64,000 nt of DNA from Pyronema omphalodes (lineage: Eukaryota > Ascomycota > Pezizomycetes > Pezizales > Pyronemataceae): positions 434,001 through 498,000 of the forward strand of contig JAJJXM010000010.1 in NCBI GenBank assembly GCA_024516155.1, in the 5' to 3' direction. The translations under genes and the position numbers were made by a program. This document shows, piece after piece, positions 10,666 through 23,196 of this stretch; the stretch's first letter is position 1; each line of letters opens with the position of its first letter. The notes under the pieces were generated by a model. That model searched no databases. It was given only the letters and a program-made list of their open reading frames with translations, and was not told where the DNA came from.

Positions 10666-13136
10666 ACGTTTGGCTATAATGCGTGTGTTGGCAAGCTTCG
10701 ACAAAATATTACGGATTTTGCTTTCATGTCGTTGTAACCTTTCTTCAAAATTTACGGGGCATTCTTTCTGGAGCAATTACGCTGGGTCTGGTTGATTTTT
10801 TTTCGCTTTTTCTTTCTGGTTTTGGGCTCTTTCTGGGAAAAAATCTTGTCGGGTTTCACGATGGCGAAGGTGTGAAAATGGGGTAATAGACGACGGACGA
10901 TTCACGAAGGGGGTTCCATAATTCATTCCGGAAGCGGGTACAACGTGAATATTTGGTTACAACATCCCCAGAGTTGATTTATTCCTGATATGCCTGCAAA
11001 TCTGCACCCCCATGTACATCATGAATGACGAAATGGAGTTATCAGGATGCACAATACTATGCGAATCTTTCTCTCAATTTGTCTGCGTAACCACGGAGAT
11101 TGTACATGCCAAAGCTGCGGTGTAATGCATCGGTTTTGGCTGCCTGAGCTCTGTAGCTATCGCGTATGCTGGTTCGCCAGTGGTCGCGTGTCCAGCCATC
11201 ACGTCTCAACCTGTTAGCCAAGAAGAACCGCACCCGCATGCCATAACAAAATAATGCTCAATTGTTCCAGCCGTAAAAACCCGCGTCTGTGATCCTTATT
11301 CCTGGACGATGAATTCGCCTTCTTGGTTTTGTACGGCATGTTTTGTCTGCCGCCCATGTTTGCTTGATCACGCGTGATAACATGACTGTATATTGCACTT
11401 GATGTCCATAAGATCGAGAAGAAACTACAGTCGAATAAATCACGGATTCCAAAATTCTTCCACAACTTTGCACACGGTTTTACAAGCCGTTATAGCCGTG
11501 CCGCAATATTTGTACCCCAGTGATGTCAAATGAACATACCTCACGTGATAACCCAATCCATCAGTCCATCATGAAAAATCACTCTTTCTCTTTAAAACCT
11601 CAGAAACCTGGGAATCTCGTATGTATGAGACCACGGTGTTTTCAACCACAAGTACAGGATTACAATTTCCTCCATCCCACATCAGCCTTAAAGACCCCGG
11701 TCTGTGTATGCTTAAAATAAACAAATAAACACATTGAATCAAAATCAAACCAACCTTGAGAAAAACTTCAATACCTGATAATTTCTCGCATCAATGGAAC
11801 TCGTCACTGGGATATCGAAATGAAAAGAAAATAAAAGAAAATAGAATAGAATAAGATTTATATAAAGAAAGCTAGAAGGAGGAGTATCTACTATCAAGGG
11901 AAGTTAGGGCTTGGATTACATACATGGTGACTTTGAATACTCTGGTCAGGATATTGAAGGTGGAATATGGAATAGTAAGGGATGTTGGGCAGGATGTTGT
12001 GGGGTATTGGTGGATGAGGGGGTTTGGTTGGTGTGTGTATGGTTATATAGAGTTGATGGGATGATGGAATGATGGATGGATAGATTGGTTGGTGGATTGA
12101 ATAGATTATAAGGCCAGTATAAAGCTCTGTTTTATTGAAAGTATTCTAGATTCCAGTTCATTATCAATGACTCTAGATTTTATCCCCTGTAATATCCTGC
12201 GTATTCGGGGATACTAAAAGGAATTCCAGCTTAGGTTTTTGAGATTATGTCTCCGTGTAAATTTATTCCCGGAAATTTATTATTCTGGTGTTTTTGACAT
12301 AATATCACCTAGAAACTATCAACTCCCTGTATTCTTAGAATACGCTGGTATTATAAACCCATCGGAAAAAAATATATATATAGCTTCAAAGTTTATAATG
12401 CATTTCTTACGGGGAAATTGGTATTATCGGGATCTTGTGCTGGCTATTTTGCACTATTTTTTTTTTTGTGGTAGAGAAAAATTAATACTGACTAGGTGTA
12501 TAGAAAGGAGGATGGGGATTTTGAGATACCTTGGAATCTTGGATGCAATGATGATGTGCATGGAAATGATGGGGAATGGGAAAAGAAGGTACAGTGGATA
12601 TGGTACGGGTGATAGGGTATGATGGGATGGGACGCATTATGGAGGGGGTTTTGGATGGTTGGTTGTGGCTATTGTTGCTCGGGGATATTTAAAGGGGTAT
12701 GAATTGGCCTAGCTGGATTCTGGTGCCGGTGATGGTGTGGTGTGGTTACTTTGTTAAAATGACATTTATGAAGGTTTGACATATGTAGAACCAAAATAAA
12801 TACTGATAAACTGATGTTTAAATTTCCAATTTCTCAATTTCGAATTTCCGTTACAATGGCAGTGAGGAAGTTTAAGTCATCAAGCACAATAAGAAATATC
12901 GACTTTTGTCTTTGTTGGAAGGGCTGGTTTTCATAAGCACCCATGAGCAGTGTTTATGTTCTTAAAATGGAGTATGCTGTATTATTTTATCTGGTGGGTA
13001 TTATAATAAACGAAACATATAAATCTCTCCCCTCTCCGAAATTCCCGTCGTTCGAGATCCACCTTTAGCCAATTGGTTATTCTGCCCAGCAACAAAATTC
13101 GTAGAGGTATTCACTGCGTTCCTCACAAGCTTAAGC
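10666..13136. other. Long AT-rich intergenic region
   Basis: About 2.5 kb between eS27 and the convergent GPI14 gene. It is increasingly AT-rich after 11,700, with G/T-rich low complexity at 11,990-12,120 and 12,540-12,760. A 127-codon open frame at 12,239-12,622 begins with TTG and has no coding bias. No tRNA, rRNA or transposon ends recognised. Confidence 0.45.
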
Positions 13137-14391
13137 TCACTGGGAACCCTGTGCAATATCATCCACAAAAATCCCCAACAGCCAGCAATTAACCACAAAG
13201 AATCCCAAGCTCGCCATCCAAAGTCCGGGGAAAAATGTGCTATTCCCAAGGAACTCCAATTCGTACCCTTGTTGTAGCCATGCAGCTTGACCAACTATCC
13301 AGAGTCCCAGACCGAGAAGGCCCTTCTTCCAGTCGCGTAGAAGGGAACTGTAAGGAAGGAGGAAAGGTAGAAGTACAATGTACCACATGAAGTACTATCT
13401 TTATTAGTAATTAATCACAAGGTAGTAAATAGGAAGAAAGGCTTACTTGTGATGTGCAAACTTTGTTAAATGCGACAAATGCAAAGGTCTGTGCAAACAT
13501 GGTACCAGCGAGATCCTTTCGTGCTCCCACTAGTGGAATGATTACAGCGCTCAATAACATCTGAGGCAAGAAAGCCCACTTTGTAAACGGCATCTCTGAG
13601 TACCCGGATGGTGAGGAGACGAGGTACAATAGCATGTTGTATGGTGAGAAGTTGTGACGGTGGTCCGAGCGAATAAAATGGTACAAGTAAGTATGGTGCA
13701 AGAACTCATGACCATAAACATTGTACATGACTAGATTGAGAGCCACGAACGTCCCAAGAGCAGTTAAACCGAACATAACTCTCTTAAGAGTGATAAATTT
13801 ACCAGAGAGCAATGAGGACAATGTTAAAGGTGCCCCCATGGATAAAAGAATCGCGGGGGCATAGATGACGGGGTAAATCTTAAAATGGGTAGCTAGTCCA
13901 AGAAGAACTCCGGCAAGGATGGTCTTCTGGCTCACAGCTGCCCACAGCATACAGATTACCATCACCCCGAGTAGTCCTTCACTGCTTCCACGAGTCGAGA
14001 TGGTAGCAACCATTGGGTTGAGTAACCAACACGTCGCGGAATATAGAAGTGCCTGTCTCTCAGTAACACCCCGTGTCTGTAGTAGAATTCGGTAGATTCC
14101 CCATCCTGCAATAATGTCGGAAACTGCAAACAATAGCTTGCCGAAGCTGAAGCATCCCTCCCAGGTCGAGGGCAGCAGCATGTAAGCTAGGAGCGGGGTG
14201 TATCGGTAGGTTTCTCTCGCGTATGGCGAGTCACCTTGGGAAAGTGAGCGGGCAGCATCGGTAAAGACGTAATAATCGATGTCGGTATATTTCAGGGTGC
14301 TGGTGGCATCTTGGTGTAAACCGTGGAAGAAGAGACCGAGGCGTAGGACGACGGAAAGGACAAGGAGACGAGGGAGCGTCAGGGCCGGCAT
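13137..14391 (-). CDS. GPI14: GPI mannosyltransferase I (PIG-M)
   Basis: Two exons on the minus strand, 13447-14391 and 13137-13394, 400 residues. The N-terminal hydrophobic helix is followed by the catalytic signature YTDIDYYVFTDAA, with the DxD motif at Asp37 and Asp39, which is diagnostic for PIG-M/GPI14 (GT50). About ten hydrophobic segments follow. The enzyme adds the first alpha-1,4-mannose from dolichol-phosphate-mannose to GlcN-(acyl)PI on the luminal side of the ER during GPI-anchor synthesis. The intron ends in TAG and joins CTSQ to YFMWYIV in frame. It diverges from the BRCT gene with 488 bp between the start codons. Confidence 0.93.
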
Positions 14392-14879
14392 TGTTAATGA
14401 TTGATAAGCCGGAGGCGGCAGATACTATTATATCGGACCGAAGGAATTGCTATCAAGCATTGGTCGAGCTGTCGAGAGCTCTTGAATCGCGGTAATACGC
14501 GTGACGTTGGCACTTTTCACCATCGAGACGGCCACGTTAGCATTGATAGCCCGAGCGTGCGTTGCCGGGGTTGGACTAGGATAACTTTGATGTATCTAGA
14601 ACGCTGCATGACCATTAAAAGCCAGTATGTGGTTATTCCAAAACATTGGAACGAGATATATGAATTTTTGTATATATTCCTTGTTCTAATCGCTGAACGC
14701 GATCGTGACTCAACTATCAACGCGTTGCGTCACGCGTTTCGAGTTGAAGTGGACCGGTATATACATAGACAGCCATCTGAAGCTATGGGCCGCCTCCCAA
14801 ACAAGCAGTTCGCGTCTGCAAGCTCGGTGCATGTCACAATATCCAATCGGCTTCCACCGCAACAAAGACAAGAGAAAAT
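14392..14879. other. Divergent promoter of GPI14 and the BRCT gene
   Basis: No coding frame with support. It contains several MluI-like ACGCGT words (14,497-14,740: ACGCGTGACG, CAACGCGT, CACGCGTTTC), which resemble the MCB box used in yeasts for S-phase genes. That would fit a DNA-damage BRCT protein, but the link is speculative. Confidence 0.35.
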
Positions 14880-17852
14880 ATGAAGAACAACAAACGCAAG
14901 ACACGGAATAATCCAACAGCAACCCCAAACGTCGACGACCAGAAGGCCCCAGAGCTAAACCCGGTCATCGTCCATACCCGTACTGATACACGAATCGAGC
15001 TTGGAAATCCTCCGGCCAAAGATCCCGAAGAGTGGTGGTTTCGTTCGAAATCGTTGGACTTCGGCCTGCAGAAATTTGAGCTCGATATATCCAAAGTCGA
15101 GGTAGATAGTTTAGCTACCCTTAGTATGTGCCATTCGATTATTACTTCCTGTTGGTTGCTGATATGTGCGTTAGAGTACTTTCCAGATGGAACAATATGT
15201 CTGAGCCAGTCAAGCACAAAAGGGTACTCCATATGGATTTTGTTTCCCAGGCCTGACGGAACAATCATACGTACCCAGCTTAGACAACCAGATGACACTA
15301 CGAATGGAACCCATCATTATTATATCATTCTACACCAAGACTGCACTATTGAGTTTCGAAAAGCTTCAAGACCTGGCTACCATGACACAGAGCAAATTGA
15401 TATTCTTCAATTTATGTATAATGCGCCATATCAAGCTTCAGGGACGAAAAACGTCCCCAAACTACAAGTTGAGGACAGTACTTTCAATCCGACTCCATCC
15501 AACCACTATGGTGGCCCAGATATAATCGAATCCACACCGTTGGAGGAAGCAAAGGTCCTTGAAACCCCATCTGTGATGAACCGGCACGTGGACCCTAACA
15601 GCTCTCAACGCCCACGGCCGAAATCCCCCCTCGCTGCAAGAAATAGCAGAAAGAATGCCACTGCTCCTGTGGACAATGACGATATTATCGACGATGGTAA
15701 CGAGGAAGCAGAAGTAGAAGTGGAACCATTTATTACCGCAATCAATAATAACGACATCATCGAAGATGGAAGCGGAGCAATAGAAACAGAACCCTTTATT
15801 CTCGCAGCACCAATAGCGGAGCCAGAACAAGTCGATGAGCTTATGACAGACGTGGACGATCTTGGGATTTCCAAAGAGCAGAATCCCCGTTCCCGAGATG
15901 ATACCCGGGATGATATTTTTGGGCCTCCCTTATCCCTCCCATCCTCATCAACAGAACCGACACTTCGCAATCCTGCCATACCTTCCAGTTCAATTATCAA
16001 CTACAATTCTTCCAACAAAGATGGAAACGACAAATCCACGAGAAAAGCCTCATTCTCCGATGATGATGAGACAAATGATGAGGGATCGGAGACCAAAAAT
16101 ACAGACTCGGAAAATCCTATTCCAGACTCTCTCCCTGAAGCTTTTCACCACGAGTCAATGGTGAAAAGAGGCAAGTCTGGGCGTATTACCACATATTCCA
16201 AAAAGCAGGGGCCACATACCATTGTCCATCCTGATGAAGCCGCCAAGGAGAACGAGGAAACACCAAAGAAAGCTGGGGCTAAAAAGGCTGTACCAAATAA
16301 AGAGGAACCTGAGACTACTAATTCCAGAAAACGAAAAGGAACAGAGGCCCCACTAGTCCCTACGTCCAAGAAGAGGAAGGATCAATCTGGCTCTCCCCTT
16401 GATGTTGTGGAAGAGGAAGACGAGGAGGTTATGAAGCCGCCACCGAGGCCATCGAGGAGTACTAGAAGCAAAAAGACTGCTGAGGTAGATTTAAGATCAG
16501 CCAAAATGACAAGAAAGGGAAAGGGCAAGGATGCATCACCTGCGCCGGTTGAAGATGTAGAAGAAGAAACAGAAGAGGAGGAAGATGAGAGAGCCCCGAA
16601 GCCGGCAGCAGTGGATAAGAAATCCAAAAGCGGCATAAAGGCAGACACAATAATACCAAGCTCAGACGGCGAAGAGGAGCACGAATTTGCCACAGCCCCA
16701 TCAACAATTGAACCATCAGATGCACCGGAAGAGGATGAAGAGGATGCTGCCCCGACTAAGAAACCCACAAAATCGACCGGAAAGACCTCTACAAAGGCAA
16801 CAAAAACTGCGAATAAAGCTGCTGAAGAGAAGGAGGATACACAGTGGAGCATCCCCGACGATACCCAATCCCTCATTTCGACACATAAAGACCCCGCAGA
16901 ATCTTTTACAAAACCAACGAAAACCCCAACCCGAAAACCAAGAACTGGAATCACTGGCACCACCCCCACGTCTGTCTCCAAGGCTTTAGAACCTCCCGAA
17001 ACCACCACCAAATCAACACCCCCAACAGCTTCCCAGACTTCAACAAGGTCAACTCGGTCCACTCCTAGAGGCCCGACAAAAGCCACGAAATCCACGTCCA
17101 AGACCCCCTCCAAAACCACCCGCACCAAATCAGTATCACCCTCCTTATCAGAATACACTATATGTTTCTCTTCCACCCCACTTTCCGCCTCCAAGCCCCT
17201 CCTCTCATTCCTAAAAAAGACCTCCCTCCCCATTTGCACCTCCGTTTCAAACGTCACCCACTTGGTAGTGGGTGCGCCTAAGCGTACTCCTAAATTTACT
17301 CTCGCTTTACTGAAAGGTATTCCGATTGTTTCCGATGAATGGCTCTCTGCCTCCCTCAATGCTGGAAATTTATTGGAGCCCGAGGATTTTTACTGTCAGG
17401 CGCCCGATGATTGGGGAGTTGACTTGAAATCAGTCTGGGAACGGGGAGCAGCGGGAAAGGAAGATGGAGGGACCGGGGGCCTAAGTAATCAAGTCCTGGA
17501 GGGTAGCAAGGTTTATCTGACCCCGGATTTACAGAAATGGTTGAAGGAGCAGGGAAATCAGGAGGTGGTGATGGAAATGCTTAAGGCAGCAGGGGGAGAT
17601 GTGGTTAAGAGGGTTCCGAAAGGCTCCCCAAAACAGGGATCTCTGGAGGTTGTGCTAGGGAAGGAGGAGGGTGATGGCGAGGTTAAGGGATTGGAGGAGA
17701 GGGGGTGGAAGATATATAAACTGGGGGCGGTGGGGTGGGCTGTGTTGCAAGGAAAATGGCCAGAGGGACAGGAGGAGTGGGAGGCGAAGGCAGAGGAGGA
17801 GAATATCAAAGGGAAGGGGAAGGGGAAGGGGCGGGGAAGGGGCAGGAAGTGA
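14880..17852 (+). CDS. BRCT-domain nuclear protein
   Basis: One long frame, 990 codons, that very probably contains a 51-nt intron at 15124-15174 (GTATGT donor, CTGAT branch, TTAG acceptor). Because 51 is divisible by three, the frame stays open either way; removal gives 973 residues and joins SLATL to KYFPDGTICL. The N-terminal ~170 residues are globular and unrecognised. Residues ~200-750 are a disordered, charged linker rich in Ser, Thr, Lys and Glu, with nuclear-localisation-like KKRK clusters. A BRCT domain begins YTICFSSTPLSASKPLL and contains VTHLVVGAPKRTPKF and GIPIVSDEWLSASL; a second, weaker BRCT-like unit follows (VYLTPDLQKWL ... WKIYKLGAVGWAVLQGKW). The C-terminus is a Gly-Lys/Arg tail. 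A DNA-damage scaffold role is plausible from this layout; the precise orthologue is not clear. Confidence 0.8.
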   Translation: MKNNKRKTRNNPTATPNVDDQKAPELNPVIVHTRTDTRIELGNPPAKDPEEWWFRSKSLDFGLQKFELDISKVEVDSLATLSMCHSIITSCWLLICALEYFPDGTICLSQSSTKGYSIWILFPRPDGTIIRTQLRQPDDTTNGTHHYYIILHQDCTIEFRKASRPGYHDTEQIDILQFMYNAPYQASGTKNVPKLQVEDSTFNPTPSNHYGGPDIIESTPLEEAKVLETPSVMNRHVDPNSSQRPRPKSPLAARNSRKNATAPVDNDDIIDDGNEEAEVEVEPFITAINNNDIIEDGSGAIETEPFILAAPIAEPEQVDELMTDVDDLGISKEQNPRSRDDTRDDIFGPPLSLPSSSTEPTLRNPAIPSSSIINYNSSNKDGNDKSTRKASFSDDDETNDEGSETKNTDSENPIPDSLPEAFHHESMVKRGKSGRITTYSKKQGPHTIVHPDEAAKENEETPKKAGAKKAVPNKEEPETTNSRKRKGTEAPLVPTSKKRKDQSGSPLDVVEEEDEEVMKPPPRPSRSTRSKKTAEVDLRSAKMTRKGKGKDASPAPVEDVEEETEEEEDERAPKPAAVDKKSKSGIKADTIIPSSDGEEEHEFATAPSTIEPSDAPEEDEEDAAPTKKPTKSTGKTSTKATKTANKAAEEKEDTQWSIPDDTQSLISTHKDPAESFTKPTKTPTRKPRTGITGTTPTSVSKALEPPETTTKSTPPTASQTSTRSTRSTPRGPTKATKSTSKTPSKTTRTKSVSPSLSEYTICFSSTPLSASKPLLSFLKKTSLPICTSVSNVTHLVVGAPKRTPKFTLALLKGIPIVSDEWLSASLNAGNLLEPEDFYCQAPDDWGVDLKSVWERGAAGKEDGGTGGLSNQVLEGSKVYLTPDLQKWLKEQGNQEVVMEMLKAAGGDVVKRVPKGSPKQGSLEVVLGKEEGDGEVKGLEERGWKIYKLGAVGWAVLQGKWPEGQEEWEAKAEEENIKGKGKGKGRGRGRK

Positions 17853-18598
17853 GGTAAGGTAAGGTGAGTGAGAGTCTGTGAATCGAGTAGATTCTATGAA
17901 CGATGCAAACCACTTTCAGAATATTTGTGTCGATACCGATAGTTTATTGCAATGGATTTGCCTGGTTAAGAGATGATAATTTCAGGTGCTTTGACAAATA
18001 TTGGCTTTTAATTGTAAATCGAAATAAAGATTGCCTCGCACAGGTACTTTTACATGTACGACGGACAGATGGTGTTGACTGATGTGAACTTAGCGGAAGA
18101 CTTGACATGAGTCTGAGTCAGGCTTTTCATGACATAAGGCTGAGTTCAAGTCGAATTTCATTCGGCAACTAACAGCCTTACAAAAGCAGCGCTACTCGGA
18201 TGATTTGTACATAACGTCTCCTCTTTTCGCGAGCCTAAAAATTGGCTGCACCTCCAGTTATCGCGAAATACGCGCATCAGCGGATTTTCCGTATGGTATC
18301 GCCTTACACAATACCCAACACTTCAAAATAATCTACCATGGGATATATCAACCGCAACTCATGGGGTTCTTCATTATGGCGGCTCAGGGTCGTATGTAGC
18401 TGTCGCTTAATCTTGGCCGAAGGTCGAGGCAACCAGGGCTAAAGCCCTCTCTGTGACTTGTGTTCTAACTGGGTTAGCACCACTTAATCACCCCACACAA
18501 CGCTGCTGGACATATCGAAATTTGAGGATCACGACGAAGAAGCCGACCGACGACCCGTTCACGACCAATTAACCCGTTAACAGCCCACCACCGCCGCC
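17853..18598. other. Intergenic region upstream of uL11
   Basis: Contains an inverted repeat AGGGCT-AA-AGCCCT at 18435-18448, about 150 nt before the uL11 start, and a C/A-rich leader (CAGCCCACCACCGCCGCC) directly before the ATG. Nothing else seen. Confidence 0.45.
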
Positions 18599-19305
<707 letters not shown>

Positions 19306-20187
19306 ATGTCTCGTTGATCTTTGATTTTCTTTTTTGTTAACGGCATTGGGAAAAAAATCTGGGTTCAATCTGCGGGCGTTTTTTCGGGCTTGATTTTTGT
19401 ATATTGTACTTTAAACGAAGATACATGATCAATCCGCCCTTCCTATTTTTTGACATGTGTATTGGAATGCTGTTATTCGGGTTGCATAGAGATGTCAATA
19501 CGAAATTGGTGCGGTTCATATGACAATTTTTTTACTTTCTCGTCCCGACGTGATTTGAGCGTGCAACGTGCCTTACGCGTGCCCACAATTTGTCGGGTGC
19601 ACGACGAAATGTTGGACTTTGCCTCAACAAACATCAAGCAGGGCGTCCTCTTTCCGACCAGTGTCGTGCTAGCCGATACACCAGTTTTCGCCCCGTTCTT
19701 CGCCGTCCGATTACCACGGTTCGCCATCGTTCAAACTTGTGGACAGCGAATAGCAACCCCGTCCCCGAGTGAGAGCCACTCCAACACGTGCGGTGGAACC
19801 CGCGTAAAGACAGGGTGCACACAGGATCCGGCCTGAATCCGAACATGCATACATACAGTTTCTTCCAACCGGTGAATATCATTACGCAACAAAACCTACC
19901 ATTCACGTTTTGCCTTCGGCTCACTGCGTTCGCAGAGAAGACAAAATTTCCAATAGTGTCACACCAGTTCCAGGCCCTTGCGCTAGCACATGCATCCAAA
20001 AAAGTTTGATGCTCATCCACCCCACCAGACTAAGCACCAACCTTCCCCCCGCCGCCTCTCCGGTGACTCCCCGCATTTTCGCTCAAAAACACCTTCGCGC
20101 CCACAAACCTCTTCCTTTCCTCACCAAGCTCCTTGTTCCCCAAAGCTCTCGTTAAGCAACAACAACAACACCCAACAACAACCAAAG
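19306..20187. other. Intergenic region and leader of GTP cyclohydrolase I
   Basis: 3' UTR of uL11 to about 19,480, then the GCH1 promoter. From 19,990 to 20,187 the sequence is open in frame with the GCH1 start codon, beginning with an upstream ATG at 19990; see findings. CAACAACAACA repeats lie at 20,157-20,183. Confidence 0.45.
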
Positions 20188-21216
20188 ATGTCCCTCCCAG
20201 TCGTTACTCCCCCGGCCACCGCGCCCACCACTCCCCCCGTCCCCCAACAGGGCTTCTCAGCAGACAAACCAGACCTCTTCAGCTCCCTCAAAATTTCTGC
20301 CGATGGAACTACCTCCCCCCAACATGACCTCCCTGCTAAGCACTCTCTCGCTCTCACCCACCGTCTCAATGGCCTTGCCACTCCCGCCATCTCGCGTCCT
20401 CAGACTCCTTACACCCAATCTCCTCGCGTTGACCTCGACGGTCTTTCATGGCCCTCGGTAGGCACCAGAGCTCGTCTCGAAGCTACCCCCGAGGAAGCGG
20501 AAGCTAGAATTGTAAAGCTCTCGGGTGCTATCCGTACTTTGCTCGAGTGCATTGGAGAGGATCCCGACCGTGAGGGATTACTCGACACTCCTCGTCGTTA
20601 CGCGAAGGCCATGCTTTACTTTACCAAGGGTTACGAAGAGAACCTCAAGACCATTATCAACAACGCTGTCTTCGAAGAGGACCACGATGAAATGGGTAAG
20701 TTTGCACTTTCTGTGCATGAGCCACCAACCGTGGCCAAAACACACGCCCAAAAGAGCTATATCTGACCTATAATAGTTATTGTTAAGGATATCGAGGTCT
20801 TCTCCATGTGCGAGCACCACTTGGTTCCTTTCTCTGGAAAGATTCACATTGGTTACATTCCCAACCGTAAGGTCCTTGGATTGTCCAAGTTCGCTAGAAT
20901 TGCAGAGATGTTCGCTCGCCGTCTTCAGCTCCAGGAGCGTCTCACCAAGCAGGTTGCTATGGCTATTGATGAGATCCTTCAGCCTCAGGGTGTCGCGGTT
21001 GTTATGGAGAGCGCGCATCTTTGCATGGTCATGCGTGGCGTTGAGAAGACTACTGCTTCTACTACTACTTCCTCGATGCTGGGAATCTTCAGGAAAAGTA
21101 CTAAGACTAGAGAGGAGTTCATGCACTTGGTAGGCTACACACAAACCCCTATTCGGGGATTCTTGGGATACAAAACAGGGATAAAGGCTAACAACAAACA
21201 GGCTTTGAGACGGTAG
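20188..21216 (+). CDS. GTP cyclohydrolase I
   Basis: Three exons: 20188-20695, 20777-21129, 21202-21216; 291 residues from the ATG in context CAAAGATGTCC. A disordered ~110-residue N-terminus precedes the catalytic domain. Diagnostic motifs are [20 protein letters not shown], the zinc-site segment [20 protein letters not shown], and the second zinc-ligand region [15 protein letters not shown]. The enzyme converts GTP to 7,8-dihydroneopterin triphosphate, the first step of folate (and tetrahydrobiopterin) synthesis, as a decamer in the cytosol. The last exon adds only ALRR. An in-frame upstream ATG would add 66 residues. Confidence 0.93.
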
Positions 21217-22450
21217 ATACGTTCGTTACAAGTGGCGTTTTTCGGGGATTTTAACTGGCTTATTTTGACACACACCCCCATGGTAGATTTTGTTATCATT
21301 CGTTTCTTTGTGGAGTTTCAACATTTTGGCGTTATTTGGGTTCTAAAGGGTTTTTGGTCTGCTTGGTTTGTTTGTGGGGCATTTAAATGAAGCTTCAACA
21401 GCTTCAAAAGTTATTTTTTGTTATAAGCATAAGATGTACACACCACACGTTCGGTAAATACATAAATACAAATGGGACATTGGGATAGAAGATTGGTACA
21501 TAGCATCAGGAAGTGCTGCGTGTGTCAAATTAGTGGGTACGGGAATTTGTCATCCTCAAATGATATTCAAATTGAAAACCACACCGGCAGATTCCAGCTT
21601 GTGAAATCCCTACCTTTCAAATTACTTGGAGATGCAGTGAGTATGCAGGGCGTGACACTAAGGACAGACTTGCGTTTCTCGAAAGCTGGAGCAGCTGAGA
21701 TCTACATAGGTTCTCGGCATCACCGAAACGTCTTTGCATTTTTCATCAAGATATCACTCTGTCGAAAGAAAAACTGATGTACGCAATTACTATGAAGGGG
21801 ACTCTGGTTCCCCTAGGTCATCGAGTCGTTGATGTAATTCGTCGACTTGCCTAGCCTTAGGGCTGCACGGTCCAAAATCCGTATGTTGGGTTAGCGCGCA
21901 TCTCCCGCGCCTTGTAAGGCTGAAGATTGCAGATTCGACAGGCCAGACCGTCTTTAGCGGGCTGAAAGCCGTTTTCGATGATGAGGAAGCAGATGGACAA
22001 GATGGATGGTTTTGCTGGGCGAGCTGCAGATTTTGCATGACTCCAGAAACTCCATAATCGACTCTGACGGATTGCAGTTAACGTGATGAAAAGGTTTTAC
22101 ATGTCATATCAGTGATAGCACACGATAGAACCAGGCGCATAGCTAATTTATCGAGTCTGATATATTAGACTCGTAGATGTTACAGATACTCTGCGCATGT
22201 TTTTTTATAAAGATCCGAGTGATTCCGAATTCGTACCAGTCTTATTTTGGATCATGTGATCCAGATGAGACAGGGTATGTACATATACAATCACTCGATG
22301 GCTTGGTCTCGCTTAGCGTGGTGTGCAGTGTTTGTGACTGCGTTTTTCTTAGTGCGTGGCGGCTCGTTGCGGCGGAACCCAACGATCAAATTACCTGTGG
22401 AGAATCGCGACAGTTTGAGTCAACCCATCGTCCCATACTAACCCGACGCC
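21217..22450. other. Intergenic region between GTP cyclohydrolase I and uL15
   Basis: T-rich 3' UTR to about 21,420. A short stretch at 21,850-21,945 has tRNA-like words (GGTTAGCGC, CTTGTAA, GATTCGA) but the arms do not pair; see rejected items. The uL15 promoter follows. No coding frame supported. Confidence 0.4.
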
Positions 22451-23196
22451 ATGCCTGTACGTTTTCCCCTCCCGAATTGCTGCTGCACGGAGTTTTCGTA
22501 ATTTGCGAAAATGCTCAGCAAAGAAAATATGAAATTATCCCAGAAGTCGGTGAACTAACTTCTCGAAAAGACCAGATTCACCAAGACCAGAAAGCACCGT
22601 GGTCACGTCTCCGCCGGTCACGGACGTGTCGGAAAGCACCGCAAGCGTACGTGAAATCACTACCACCTATATTTCTACACATATGCTCTAGACGGAGAGT
22701 GGTCTACGAGTATTATGATTATTTGAGGATTCTATGGATTGGGAGGCTGATATGCCGGACCGTATAGATCCCGGTGGACGTGGTTTGGCTGGAGGTCAGC
22801 ACCACCACCGTACCAACTTCGACAAGTACCACCCTGGTTACTTCGGAAAGGTTGGTATGCGTTACTTCCACAAGGTTCAGGGACAGTTCTGGAAGCCCAC
22901 CATCAACTTGGACAAGGTTTGTCTTCTATTCCACTCGGTTGGAAAATTGGGGTGGGAATGCTGATTTGAGGAACTAGCTCTGGACCCTTGTCCCCGCTGA
23001 GGCCCGCGAGAAGTACCTCGCCGGTGCCGCTGACGGTGTTGCCCCCGTCATTGACCTCCTCTCCCTCGGATACGCCAAGCTCCTCGGAAAGGGACGTCTT
23101 CCCCAGGTTCCCGTTGTCGTCAAGGCCCGCTACGTCTCTGCTCTCGCTGAGAAGAAGATCAAGGAGGCCGGTGGAGTCATCGAGCTCGTCGGTTAA
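22451..23196 (+). CDS. RPL28: 60S ribosomal protein uL15
   Basis: Four exons: 22451-22456 (Met-Pro only), 22571-22646, 22768-22916, 22978-23196; 149 residues, the yeast length. The spliced protein begins [20 protein letters not shown] and continues through the hallmark [20 protein letters not shown] and [20 protein letters not shown], ending IELVG. Intron 1 must end at GAAAAG (22570) to keep the family sequence in frame; the nearby CAG at 22575 would shift the frame. A CTAAC branch site sits only about ten bases upstream of that AAG. Confidence 0.95.

Noticed and set aside
12239..12622. 127-codon frame downstream of eS27
   Set aside because: Begins with TTG, AT-driven composition, no domain or codon bias.
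21850..21945. tRNA-Thr-like sequence (GGTTAGCGC, CTTGTAA loop, GATTCGA)
   Set aside because: Anticodon and T arms do not pair and no acceptor stem of seven base pairs can be formed. At most a degenerate tRNA relic; tRNAscan-SE would settle it.
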